Program-made: the position numbers and the translations under genes
The notes under the pieces: generated by a model
What the model saw: only the letters and a program-made list of their open reading frames with translations
The model's database searches: none
What the model was told of the DNA's origin: nothing
Shown here: piece after piece, positions 1 through 6,441 of the stretch
How the letters are laid out: every line of letters starts with the position of its first letter
How positions within the stretch are numbered: position 1 is the first letter of the stretch
Source: Gammaproteobacteria bacterium
Lineage (GTDB): Bacteria > Pseudomonadota > Gammaproteobacteria > UBA9214
NCBI GenBank assembly: GCA_030635865.1
Contig: DAOVYA010000030.1
Coordinates: 1-10,296, forward strand
Reading direction: 5' to 3'
DNA: 10,296 nt

Positions 1-47
1 AGTTCTTTGAGCAGTACTACGGGATCTGTATTTGTAATGTTTTCCAT
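1..47 (-). CDS. pilI: PilI, CheW-like adaptor of the Pil-Chp system (5' end only)
   Basis: Only the first 15 codons lie in the window. They read MENITNTDPVVLLKE and then run off the left edge. The ATG sits 7 bases beyond the pilH stop on the same strand. PilI is the CheW-type scaffold that links the PilJ receptor to the ChpA kinase in twitching motility. The identification rests mainly on position directly after pilG-pilH, as in Pseudomonas (pilG-pilH-pilI-pilJ), and on an N-terminus of the 'DP..LL.E' kind seen in PilI proteins. No domain is visible in so short a piece. No strong ribosome binding site precedes the start, so translation may depend on coupling to pilH. Confidence 0.65.
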   Translation of the reverse strand, partial: MENITNTDPVVLLKE

Positions 48-54
48 GTTCTGT

Positions 55-420
55 CTACGCGGCGAGGGTTTCGGAAATCAGGTCCATTAATGTGCCTTCC
101 TTGACCGGCTTTATGACATAATTGCTAGCACCCTGGCGCATACCCCAGACACGATCGACCTGCTGGTCTTTACAAGTCACTATGATGACCGGGATGGAGG
201 ATGTTTCCGGATTCGAGGATAGTTCCCGGGTTGCCTGAAAACCGTTCAGTCCGGGCATGACAACGTCCATAAAAATCAGGTCCGGTCGCTCGCGTTTCGC
301 GACCTCGATTCCTTCTTTGGCATCAGAAGCCGTCAAGATAGTAAATCCGTTCTTCTCCAGGATTTTCTTCAACAGCTGCGTATCAGTTGGTGAATCATCA
401 ATAATCATAATTTGCGTCAT
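55..420 (-). CDS. pilH: PilH, single-domain response regulator of twitching motility
   Basis: This is a stand-alone CheY-like receiver of 121 residues, the same length as P. aeruginosa PilH. Visible receiver residues are the acidic pair D8-D9 (MIIDDS), the phospho-acceptor D52 (FMDVVMPGLNG), T82 and K104 (IKP). There is no output domain. In Pil-Chp, PilH accepts phosphate from the ChpA kinase and opposes or balances PilG in setting pilus retraction and extension. The open frame extends upstream to 483, but the start at 420 is preferred. It gives the family length, begins right at the first beta strand, and has an AGAGGA ribosome binding site 6 bases upstream (427-432). The gene lies 13 bases after pilG. 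Confidence 0.93.
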   Translation of the reverse strand: MTQIMIIDDSPTDTQLLKKILEKNGFTILTASDAKEGIEVAKRERPDLIFMDVVMPGLNGFQATRELSSNPETSSIPVIIVTCKDQQVDRVWGMRQGASNYVIKPVKEGTLMDLISETLAA

Positions 421-426
421 AGGAAT

Positions 427-432
427 TCCTCT
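427..432 (-). promoter_or_regulatory. Ribosome binding site that fixes the pilH start
   Basis: On the minus strand this reads AGAGGA, 6 bases before the ATG at 420-418. It lies in the 13-base pilG-pilH gap and supports the short PilH start over upstream in-frame starts that would overlap pilG. Confidence 0.7.
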
Positions 433-433
433 G

Positions 434-892
434 TTAGCTCTCGCCCTGTTCCCCGGTCCTGCCTTCATGCTGCTTGATGGCACTCAATAGTTCTTCCCTG
501 GTAAACGGCTTCGTAATATAGTGATCAGATCCAACAACCCTTCCACGGGCACGATCAAACAGCCCATCCTTGCTGGAAAGCATGATCACTGGCGTATGCC
601 TGAATACCTTGTGGTGCTTGATCAGTGCACAAGTCTGATAGCCGTCCAGGCGCGGCATCATGATGTCCAGAAAAATCAGGCTCGGTTGATGGTCAGCAAT
701 CATGCTGAGGGCCTCGAATCCGTCAGTCGCAGTAATCACCTGGTAACCTTCTTTCTTGAGCAGGGCCTCGGCAGTCCGGCGGATTGTCTTGCTATCATCG
801 ATGACCATGACTGTAAACGGGCTCGCAACTTCCTCCCCGGTACTCCCTGCCTCGTCCTCGCTCACCTCACCTGCCGGTACACTGCTTTGCAT
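434..892 (-). CDS. pilG: PilG, single-domain response regulator of twitching motility
   Basis: This is a CheY-like receiver of 152 residues with strong PilG signatures: VMVIDDSKTIRRTAE (about 28-42), the phospho-acceptor D76 in FLDIMMPRLDGYQTCALIK, the switch serines S106-S107 (IMLSSKDGLFD) and K128 in TKPF. PilG is the Pil-Chp regulator that promotes type IV pilus extension and cAMP signalling in Pseudomonas. An acidic, probably disordered N-terminal tail of about 25 residues precedes the receiver and is longer than in P. aeruginosa PilG (about 135 residues in total). The ATG at 892 is preferred because it has an AGGGG site 5 bases upstream. An in-frame ATG at 922 would add ten residues but lacks such a site. 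The gene diverges from gshB, as in Pseudomonas. Confidence 0.94.
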   Translation of the reverse strand: MQSSVPAGEVSEDEAGSTGEEVASPFTVMVIDDSKTIRRTAEALLKKEGYQVITATDGFEALSMIADHQPSLIFLDIMMPRLDGYQTCALIKHHKVFRHTPVIMLSSKDGLFDRARGRVVGSDHYITKPFTREELLSAIKQHEGRTGEQGES

Positions 893-1103
893 GATTACCC
901 CTATCCGATTGATATTTTTCAATATTTAACTTATAAACAGTTGCATTCGTCATCCAGTCCCGCCGTCCCGGGAACCTGGCAGGGCAAATTAATTTAGTAT
1001 TGTCCTGCAACCACATTGGGTTATCGTCATATTCGCGGCAAACTTTATACCGCCATTGCCTTACTGAAAGCGGCCCTGCCGCATCGTGAAAAACAGGAAC
1101 TCT
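893..1103. promoter_or_regulatory. Divergent pilG/gshB intergenic region with an inverted repeat
   Basis: This 211-base region must carry the promoters of the leftward pil operon and the rightward gshB series. Toward pilG, an AT-rich stretch at 919-939 contains a minus-strand TATAAG (935-930) that could serve as a -10 box about 30 bases before the ribosome binding site, but no good -35 is present. Toward gshB, TTGTCC (1000-1005) and TATCGT (1022-1027), 16 bases apart, are a weak sigma-70-like pair. An inverted repeat GCAGGGCAA (979-987) / TTGTCCTGC (1000-1008) has nine pairs including one G-T and an AT-rich 12-base spacer. Its right arm overlaps the candidate -35, so it could be an operator. 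No protein is assigned to it. Confidence 0.35.
898..902 (-). promoter_or_regulatory. Ribosome binding site of pilG
   Basis: On the minus strand this reads AGGGG, 5 bases before the ATG at 892-890. It decides for this start over the in-frame ATG at 922, upstream of which only AT-rich sequence is seen. Confidence 0.6.
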
Positions 1104-2060
1104 ATGAATATCAAGCTCGGCGTAGTTATGGACCCGATCGGGGCAATCCACTTCCACAAGGACAGCACGCTGGCCATGCTGCTGGCCGCGCAGGCGCGCG
1201 GCTGGGAGCTCTATTACATGGAACAGCCGGATCTGTTCCTGCAAGACGGTCGCTGCTATGCAGGGCTAAGCCGCCTGGCTGTCAGGGACGATGAAAGTGA
1301 CTGGTTCAACCTCTCTGACCCACACATGGCCCCGCTCGATGAACTCGACGTGATATTGATGCGGAAGGACCCGCCAGTGGATTTGGAATTCATGTACACC
1401 ACCTTCCTGCTGGAACGAGCCGAGGCCCATGGTGCGCTCGTCGTTAACAGGCCGGCTGCATTGAGAAATGCGAACGAAAAACTTTATACCGCCTGGTTCC
1501 AGGATTGCTGCCCACCGACGCGGGTCAGCCGTGACATAAAACGACTGAAGGACTTTCTCGAGGAACACGGTGATATTATAGTTAAACCGCTCAATGGCAT
1601 GGGTGGTGCATCAGTATTCAGGATTCAGACTGATGACCCTAACGTTAACGTAATCATGGAAACCATTACCGACAATGGCATGCAGAGTGCCATGGCACAA
1701 CGTTATATCCCCGAGATCAGCGCTGGAGATAAACGTATCCTGATGATTGATGGCAAACCCTTCCCGCAGGCATTGGCGCGTATCCCGGCTACCGGCGAGA
1801 CGCGCGGCAACCTTGCAGCTGGCGGAACAGGCAAAGGCGTTGACTTGAGTGAGCGTGATCGCTGGATTTGCGAACAGGTCGGACCGGCACTGAGTGAACA
1901 GGGGCTGTTGTTCGTCGGGATCGATATCATCGGTAATTACCTGACCGAGATCAATGTCACCAGCCCGACCTGTATACGCGAACTCGATAGCATCTATCAT
2001 GCTGATATTGCAGGGGAACTAATGGATGCCATTGAAAAACGGTTACAGCCCCGGACATGA
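1104..2060 (+). CDS. gshB: Glutathione synthetase
   Basis: This 318-residue enzyme is close to E. coli GshB (316). It catalyses the ATP-dependent joining of gamma-glutamylcysteine and glycine, the second step of cytosolic glutathione synthesis. Recognisable blocks are KLGVVMDPI at the N-terminus, the central VILMRKDPP, the ATP-grasp segment IIVKPLNGMGGASVFR, ETRGNLAAGG, and the C-terminal FVGIDIIG...EINVTSPTCIRE block that carries metal and nucleotide ligands. The ATG at 1104 is chosen over an in-frame GTG at 1086 because it aligns with the family start and has AGGA (1095-1098) five bases upstream. It heads the rightward gene series and its stop overlaps the apbE start (ATGA). No anomalies are seen. 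Confidence 0.97.
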   Translation: MNIKLGVVMDPIGAIHFHKDSTLAMLLAAQARGWELYYMEQPDLFLQDGRCYAGLSRLAVRDDESDWFNLSDPHMAPLDELDVILMRKDPPVDLEFMYTTFLLERAEAHGALVVNRPAALRNANEKLYTAWFQDCCPPTRVSRDIKRLKDFLEEHGDIIVKPLNGMGGASVFRIQTDDPNVNVIMETITDNGMQSAMAQRYIPEISAGDKRILMIDGKPFPQALARIPATGETRGNLAAGGTGKGVDLSERDRWICEQVGPALSEQGLLFVGIDIIGNYLTEINVTSPTCIRELDSIYHADIAGELMDAIEKRLQPRT

Positions 2061-3103
2061 ATCCGACCCGCCTGTTTATTGTCCTGCTGCTGTCGCTGGT
2101 GGCCACCGCCTGCAACCAGGATAATAGTGACATCTTCCACGACCAGTTCTTTGCCTTCGGCACCCTGATTGACCTGACCCTGTACGACGTCGATCCCGCC
2201 ACGGCCAGGCAGGCCAGTGAACAGGTTGAACAGGACTTCCAGGATATGCACGGCAGCTGGCATGCCTGGCAAGCAGGTGATTTGACAAGGCTCAATGAGC
2301 AACTCGCCAGCCAGGAAACCGTAACGGCAGATCCGTCCATCCTGCCCCTGATCAGGGAGGCCAATCGGCTGTCGCAACTCAGTAACGGTTTGTTCAATCC
2401 TGTAATCGGGGAACTGGTTGCCCTGTGGGGTTTTCATGACAATCCATTACCCATCGGGACTTTGCCGGATAAAGACACGCTCAAAAAACTTGTCGCGCAG
2501 TTGCCGTCTGCCGCTGACATTACTATCGAAGGCAACCGTATCAGTACCCGCAACCCGGCAGCTCGCTATGACCTCGGTGCCTTCGCCAAGGGCTACGCAA
2601 TTGACCGGGCCATCGACCGCCTGCGCGAACTGGGCATCAGGAACGCCATTATCAATGCCGGTGGTGATCTTCGTGCAATCGGGCGGCACGGTGACCGCCC
2701 CTGGCGCATCGGTATTCGGCACCCGCGGCAACCCGGCATACTGGCCAGCGTTGAAATCGAAGGTGACACCAGCTTGTTTACCTCGGGTGACTATGAACGT
2801 TTTTTTGAAGTCGATGGAACACGCTACCACCACATCATTGACCCGCGCACCGGCTACCCGGCAGATGGAACGACCTCGGTCACCATTATCTACGACAATG
2901 CAGCCACGGCTGATGCCGCGGCGACGGCATTATTTGTAGCCGGGCCTGACGAATGGTTAACAGTCGCTCGTCGCATGGGTATCAGGCAGGTGATGCTGGT
3001 TGATGCGGACAGCGTCATCCACATGAACCCGGCCATGCAGTCACGCATTCAGTTTGAGCCCGGAATAAACGCCGAAGTCCGCCTGAGCGAACCGCTACCA
3101 TGA
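2057..3103 (+). CDS. apbE: ApbE-family FAD:protein FMN transferase, lipoprotein
   Basis: ApbE proteins attach FMN from FAD covalently to a Thr/Ser in extracytoplasmic target proteins, a Mg-dependent reaction. This 348-residue protein starts with a lipoprotein signal: Arg-5, a hydrophobic run and the ATA-C19 lipobox, so it is probably lipidated and anchored facing the periplasm. Family blocks are GTLIDLTLYD (about 35-44), GLFNPVIGELVALWGF (111-126), DLGAFAKGYAID (172-183), NAGGDL (200-205), TSGDYERFF (242-250), HHIIDPRTGYP (258-268) and D286-AAAT-ALF (catalytic/metal region). It is complete. The start overlaps the gshB stop (ATGA) and the stop overlaps the next ATG, so it is coupled on both sides. 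It and the next two genes form a cassette not found at this locus in Pseudomonas. No flavinylation target motif of the D..(S/T)GA(S/T) type is seen in the neighbouring proteins. Confidence 0.95.
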   Translation: MNPTRLFIVLLLSLVATACNQDNSDIFHDQFFAFGTLIDLTLYDVDPATARQASEQVEQDFQDMHGSWHAWQAGDLTRLNEQLASQETVTADPSILPLIREANRLSQLSNGLFNPVIGELVALWGFHDNPLPIGTLPDKDTLKKLVAQLPSAADITIEGNRISTRNPAARYDLGAFAKGYAIDRAIDRLRELGIRNAIINAGGDLRAIGRHGDRPWRIGIRHPRQPGILASVEIEGDTSLFTSGDYERFFEVDGTRYHHIIDPRTGYPADGTTSVTIIYDNAATADAAATALFVAGPDEWLTVARRMGIRQVMLVDADSVIHMNPAMQSRIQFEPGINAEVRLSEPLP

Positions 3104-3459
3104 CACCTGCTGATCGCATCCTGCTGGTCCTTGTCGTTTGTACACTGCCTTTTTTATATGCACGCGTGTGGTTTCCCGACGAACAGGCCAGATATGTCCG
3201 GATACAGGCGGGCAATGAAGAGCCGATTGCCGCCGAACTCAGCCCGGACCGCAAACTACAGGTACACGGGCCACTGGGTGACAGTGTGATCGAGATAAAA
3301 GAGTCACGGGCACGGTTTCTCGCATCCCCCTGCACTGGACAGCAGTGCGTGCATAGCGGCTGGCTGGAAGCAGCCGGGGAACTGGCTGCCTGCCTGCCAA
3401 ACCGTATCAGCATTCAACTGCTTGGCCGGCACCCGCGTTTTGATGCTATTAACTTCTGA
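3100..3459 (+). CDS. NusG domain II-containing membrane-anchored protein (EetA-like)
   Basis: This 119-residue protein has an N-terminal hydrophobic segment (about 7-23, LLVLVVCTLPFLY) and an extracytoplasmic NusG_II-type domain. The domain shows the family signature SPCTGQQCVHSGWLEAAGEL..CLPNRISIQL, with cysteines C78, C83 and C98. It is not a transcription factor: the family is named only for fold similarity to NusG domain II. Its molecular role is unsettled. The families ApbE, NusG_II and Gx recur together, and NusG_II proteins are the EetA type in Gram-positive extracellular electron transfer loci (recalled knowledge). The three cysteines could bind metal or form a disulfide; that is inference. 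The start overlaps the apbE stop (ATGA), and the following membrane protein probably starts within this gene or just after it. Confidence 0.88.
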   Translation: MTPADRILLVLVVCTLPFLYARVWFPDEQARYVRIQAGNEEPIAAELSPDRKLQVHGPLGDSVIEIKESRARFLASPCTGQQCVHSGWLEAAGELAACLPNRISIQLLGRHPRFDAINF

Positions 3460-4018
3460 GTCAATCAGCACCCCCACCCACGATCTGGCCAACGACAAAT
3501 CACTGATGCAAGTACAAACCACCCCGGAAGACCACCGCATAGCCTGGCTCACGGCACTGGCGATCAGCATCCACTTGCTGGAAAGCGCGTTCCCCTCACC
3601 ACTGCCCGGCTTCAAACCGGGACTCGCCAATGTCGTTACCATCGTTGTATTGATTCAATTTGGATGGCGAACTGCCGTTTGGGTCAGTTTGCTACGCGTC
3701 CTCTGCGGCAGCCTGTTACTCGGTACGTTTCTCTCGCCCGGCTTTATCCTCAGCCTCGGCGGCGCTGTCTGCAGCCTGACGGTACTCTGGCTCGGGAGCA
3801 GGCTACCCGGCCAGGGTTTCGGTCCTGTCGGTTACAGCGTGCTGGCGGCACTGGCACACATGACGGGGCAAGTTACGATCGCATGGCTGCTGTTTCTCCC
3901 GCACCCGGCATTGTGGCGATTGTTCCCGATTCTGCTGACGGCAGCACTGCTGTTCGGCACTGTTAGCGGTATAATCGCCCGTGCAATGTGTCAACATCGA
4001 TTATCATGCCGAACGTAA
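3443..4018 (+). CDS. Gx transporter family / Hpre_diP_synt_I membrane protein (EetB-like)
   Basis: This hydrophobic protein has about five membrane segments and the conserved pattern of the family annotated as 'heptaprenyl diphosphate synthase component I' or Gx transporter. Numbering from the 3443 start, it shows LLESAFPSPLPGFKPGLANVVTI (45-67), a central LGTFLSPGFILSLGGAVCSL (93-112) and GYSVLAALAHMTGQ (130-143). It resembles ECF-type S components, so a small-molecule transport or membrane-partner role is likelier than prenyl synthesis. The start is uncertain. ATG 3443 (191 residues) overlaps the previous gene by 17 bases and would be coupled. ATG 3506 (170 residues) begins just before the first membrane segment. 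A TTG at 3422 is also in frame. None has a clear ribosome binding site. The stop lies inside the tonB start region. Confidence 0.86.
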   Translation: MLLTSESISTPTHDLANDKSLMQVQTTPEDHRIAWLTALAISIHLLESAFPSPLPGFKPGLANVVTIVVLIQFGWRTAVWVSLLRVLCGSLLLGTFLSPGFILSLGGAVCSLTVLWLGSRLPGQGFGPVGYSVLAALAHMTGQVTIAWLLFLPHPALWRLFPILLTAALLFGTVSGIIARAMCQHRLSCRT

Positions 4019-4863
4019 ATACCCCTGTTCTTGTAGATACTTCAGTGACGGCCACCGACCGCCTGGCGCTCACCCTGTTCTTTGCATTGGCCATACACGC
4101 CTTGATCATCCTGGGGATAACCTTTGGTGCGTATGATGATCCAGCACCCGAGAATGTGCTACCCACGCTGGATATCACGATCGCCACGCGCAACACCCCA
4201 CCACCGGATGAAGCCGATTACCTGGCTCAGACCAGCCAGGATGGCGGCGGCAATGTCAGCGAAAAGATAAAACCGACCATGGCCATGCCTGAAATGGCGC
4301 CGAATGTCGCACCACAACAACCCAGGCCCGCACCCACGCAGATCATCACCGCGCACGAGGCCGATATCGTGATCAGTCAGGAAGACCAGGAAACACCTGA
4401 AACAGAAAAACCGGATATTACGGAAACCGAACTGATTGAACGCATGATGGAAATGGATATCCTGAGTGAACAAATCAGTGAATCAAGAGAAGCCTATGCA
4501 CAACGTCCCAGGCAGGTCTTTATCTCGGCACGCACACAGGAATACAAGTATGCAAATTACATGAGTGAGTGGGTCAAAAAGGTTGAGCGCGTCGGCAACC
4601 TGAACTATCCGGTTGCTGCGCGCCGCGCGAAGATCTCAGGCAAGCTAATGATGGAAGTGGCCTTGAATGCCGACGGTACGGTACACGATATCAGTATCCT
4701 GCGGCCATCCGGCGAACCTGTCATTGACGAGGCCGCCAAGCGGATTGTCAACCTGGCAGCACCCTACCCACCGTTTCCGCCGGAAATCCTCGAAAACACC
4801 GACATCCTGCACATCACCCGAACCTGGGAGTTTTCCACTTCCAACCAGTTGAGCAGCCATTAA
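4006..4863 (+). CDS. tonB3: TonB-type energy transducer, TonB3-like
   Basis: This 285-residue protein has one N-terminal membrane anchor (about 19-41) that contains a histidine (H31, ALAIHALIILG), as in TonB proteins that contact ExbB-ExbD. A periplasmic linker follows, then a C-terminal TonB domain (about 195-278; NLNYPVAARRAKISGKLMMEV, ADGTVHDISILRPSG, AAPYPPFPP, TRTWEF). The linker is only modestly Pro-rich (64-110), then acidic, with a Met/Glu segment near 142-165 that looks helical, rather than classical EP/KP repeats. Position before yqgE-ruvX and downstream of gshB matches P. aeruginosa tonB3 (PA0406), which is tied to twitching motility, so the job may be structural or pilus-related rather than siderophore uptake. 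No exbB or exbD lies nearby. ATG 4006 is preferred; an in-frame GTG at 3988 is possible. The start overlaps the previous gene. Confidence 0.88.
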   Translation: MPNVNTPVLVDTSVTATDRLALTLFFALAIHALIILGITFGAYDDPAPENVLPTLDITIATRNTPPPDEADYLAQTSQDGGGNVSEKIKPTMAMPEMAPNVAPQQPRPAPTQIITAHEADIVISQEDQETPETEKPDITETELIERMMEMDILSEQISESREAYAQRPRQVFISARTQEYKYANYMSEWVKKVERVGNLNYPVAARRAKISGKLMMEVALNADGTVHDISILRPSGEPVIDEAAKRIVNLAAPYPPFPPEILENTDILHITRTWEFSTSNQLSSH

Positions 4864-4882
4864 CTATTAACCATATATATAA

Positions 4883-4889
4883 AGAGAGG
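4883..4889 (+). promoter_or_regulatory. Ribosome binding site of yqgE
   Basis: AGAGAGG lies 4 bases before ATG 4894. A TTG at 4891 abuts the ATG but would be only one base from the site, so the ATG is the likely start. It supports 4894 over the downstream in-frame ATG at 4927. Confidence 0.6.
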
Positions 4890-4893
4890 CTTG

Positions 4894-5490
4894 ATGGAGA
4901 CCCTGCATCTGCCCGATACTACGGGTATGGACACAAACAATTCATTAAGTAACCACTTCCTCATCGCCATGCCGACGCTGGATGATCCGAACTTTCATCA
5001 CACCACGACCTATATCTGTGAACATAATGAAGAGGGAGCCCTTGGCGTTGTCATAAACCGCCCCCTGGAGATACAACTCGGGGAGATCCTGCGGCACATG
5101 GACATAACGACGGATATCGAGGCAATTCAGAACCAGACGGTGTACATGGGCGGGCCGGTACAAAGTGATCGTGGTTTTGTATTGCACGAACCGGTCGGCA
5201 ACTGGGAAGCAACCCTGAAGGTCACGGACACAATTGGCATTACCTCTTCACGGGATATCCTTGCTGACATCGCCGGGGGAGAAGGACCGGATCACGCCAT
5301 CATCACCCTGGGTTATGCCGGCTGGGGTGCTGGCCAGCTTGAACAGGAACTTGCAGCAAATACATGGCTGAGTGGTCCAGCCAGTTCCAAAATCGTGTTT
5401 GAGACCCCCAGCGAACAACGCTGGCTGGCAGCCGCGGCGCTGCTTGGCATTGACCTCAACCTGATATCAAGCGACCCCGGGCATGCCTGA
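4894..5490 (+). CDS. yqgE: YqgE/AlgH family protein (UPF0301, DUF179)
   Basis: This 198-residue protein belongs to the UPF0301 family, whose biochemical function is unknown. In Pseudomonas the homologue was called AlgH, for a proposed role in alginate regulation. The core begins with HFLIAMPTLDDPNF (about 21-34), followed by TTYICEHNEEGALGVVINRPL (38-58), YMGGPVQSDRGFVLH (84-98), TSSRDIL (117-123), LGYAGWGAGQLEQEL...WL (139-159) and a C-terminal GIDLNL...GHA, all family hallmarks. About 18 extra residues precede the core compared with E. coli YqgE (187). The start at 4894 is supported by AGAGAGG upstream. Linkage to ruvX, 40 bases downstream, is widely conserved. Confidence 0.94.
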   Translation: METLHLPDTTGMDTNNSLSNHFLIAMPTLDDPNFHHTTTYICEHNEEGALGVVINRPLEIQLGEILRHMDITTDIEAIQNQTVYMGGPVQSDRGFVLHEPVGNWEATLKVTDTIGITSSRDILADIAGGEGPDHAIITLGYAGWGAGQLEQELAANTWLSGPASSKIVFETPSEQRWLAAAALLGIDLNLISSDPGHA

Positions 5491-5530
5491 ATAGTGGAAG
5501 ATACACACAACCTCACCTGCACGGGGCAGG

Positions 5531-5938
5531 ATGGATAGAGCTCTGGGCTTCGATTACGGGCAGCAGCGTATCGGTATAGCCGTTGGACAACAAATTACGG
5601 GAACTGCCACCGCCATTTGCACGGTACAATCCCGTGACGGAAAGCCTGACTGGGATACAATCTCTGGCCTGATTAACGAGTGGCAACCAGACACACTGGT
5701 TGTCGGTCTGCCACTGTACGCAGATGGCCAGGACTCGGAAATCTCCCTGGCTGCCCGCAAGTTTGCACGCCAGCTGGAAGGACGCTACCGTCTGCCGGTA
5801 CACACCATTAACGAATACCTGAGTTCACATGCTGCCACGGAACTGCAGGAGCAGGACAAGCAGGCGGGTAAAACCGGGATCGATGCCATCGCTGCAAGAA
5901 TTATCCTGCAGAACTGGCTGGAAACACACACGACATGA
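5531..5938 (+). CDS. ruvX: RuvX/YqgF, Holliday junction resolvase-like nuclease (diverged motif)
   Basis: This 135-residue RNase H-fold protein is of usual YqgF length. Homologues are implicated in 16S rRNA 5' processing and resemble the RuvC resolvase. Visible motifs are LGFDYGQQRIGIAVGQ with D8, WQPDTLVVGLPLYADG (51-66), INEYLSS (93-99) and TGIDAIAARIILQ with D118. The first and last acidic positions and E95 are kept. The usual DERLT/S segment is here N94-E95-Y96, with Asp and Arg both replaced, and the usual N-M-D-G after GLPL is Y-A-D-G. A GGGG tract (5523-5526) lies four bases before the ATG, followed directly by CAGG. The stop overlaps the pyrR ATG (ATGA). Activity is likely but not certain given the substitutions. 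Confidence 0.9.
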   Translation: MDRALGFDYGQQRIGIAVGQQITGTATAICTVQSRDGKPDWDTISGLINEWQPDTLVVGLPLYADGQDSEISLAARKFARQLEGRYRLPVHTINEYLSSHAATELQEQDKQAGKTGIDAIAARIILQNWLETHTT

Positions 5939-6441
5939 ATACAATTGATGATATCCCGGCCATCATTGACGACATGGCCGGGCAACTGGGCAAGCTGATA
6001 AGCAATGGCGTACATACTGACCCGGCCATGGTCGGTATTCATACCGGTGGCGTCTGGATTGCAAACCTGCTGCACGCAAAACTCGGCATCAGTGAACCGC
6101 TGGCCAGCCTGGATATTTCCTTCTACCGCGATGACTTCACGCGCATTGGCATGAACCCGGTCGTACAACCATCACAACTACCCTTCAGCATTGACGACCG
6201 GCATATCATCATCGTCGATGACGTGCTGCATACCGGTCGCACTATTCGCGCGGCAATGAATGAACTGTTTGATTACGGCAGGCCTGCATCCATTACACTG
6301 GCAACACTGATTGAGCGTGGCGGCCGCGAGCTGCCGATTGAAGCGAGCGTGGTCGGACGCCATGTCAAACTGGGGCCTCATGAACACATTAAACTGACAG
6401 GGCCGGACCCCCTGGCACTGGAGATTCAGAAAACGGCATGA
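5935..6441 (+). CDS. pyrR: PyrR, pyrimidine operon regulator / uracil phosphoribosyltransferase
   Basis: This 168-residue type I phosphoribosyltransferase has the PRPP-binding loop [18 protein letters not shown] (91-108) and the PyrR-specific stretch [24 protein letters not shown] (111-134). Other family features are [10 protein letters not shown] (34-43) and [11 protein letters not shown] (58-68). In Bacillus, PyrR binds pyr mRNA and controls attenuation in response to UMP/UTP. In Gram-negative bacteria it sits beside pyrB but its mechanism is less clear. No attenuator-like leader is visible upstream: the ATG overlaps the ruvX stop by four bases and the TGA overlaps the pyrB ATG. Any control of pyrB by this protein would therefore have to act elsewhere, for instance at a distant promoter or at translation; that is inference. 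Confidence 0.95.
   Translation: MNTIDDIPAIIDDMAGQLGKLISNGVHTDPAMVGIHTGGVWIANLLHAKLGISEPLASLDISFYRDDFTRIGMNPVVQPSQLPFSIDDRHIIIVDDVLHTGRTIRAAMNELFDYGRPASITLATLIERGGRELPIEASVVGRHVKLGPHEHIKLTGPDPLALEIQKTA

Noticed and set aside
940..960. Possible sigma-54 promoter for pilG on the minus strand (TGGATGACGAATGCA)
   Set aside because: The GG and GC elements are nine bases apart instead of the required ten, and the rest of the consensus is poor.
2418..2939. 173-codon open frame on the plus strand inside apbE
   Set aside because: The apbE frame carries all ApbE motifs across this span; the alternative frame has no recognisable feature.
4849..4879. Possible promoter before yqgE: TTGAGC (4849-4854) and TATATA (4874-4879)
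   Set aside because: The spacer is 19 bases, and transcription would start at about 4886, within the ribosome binding site, leaving no usable leader.
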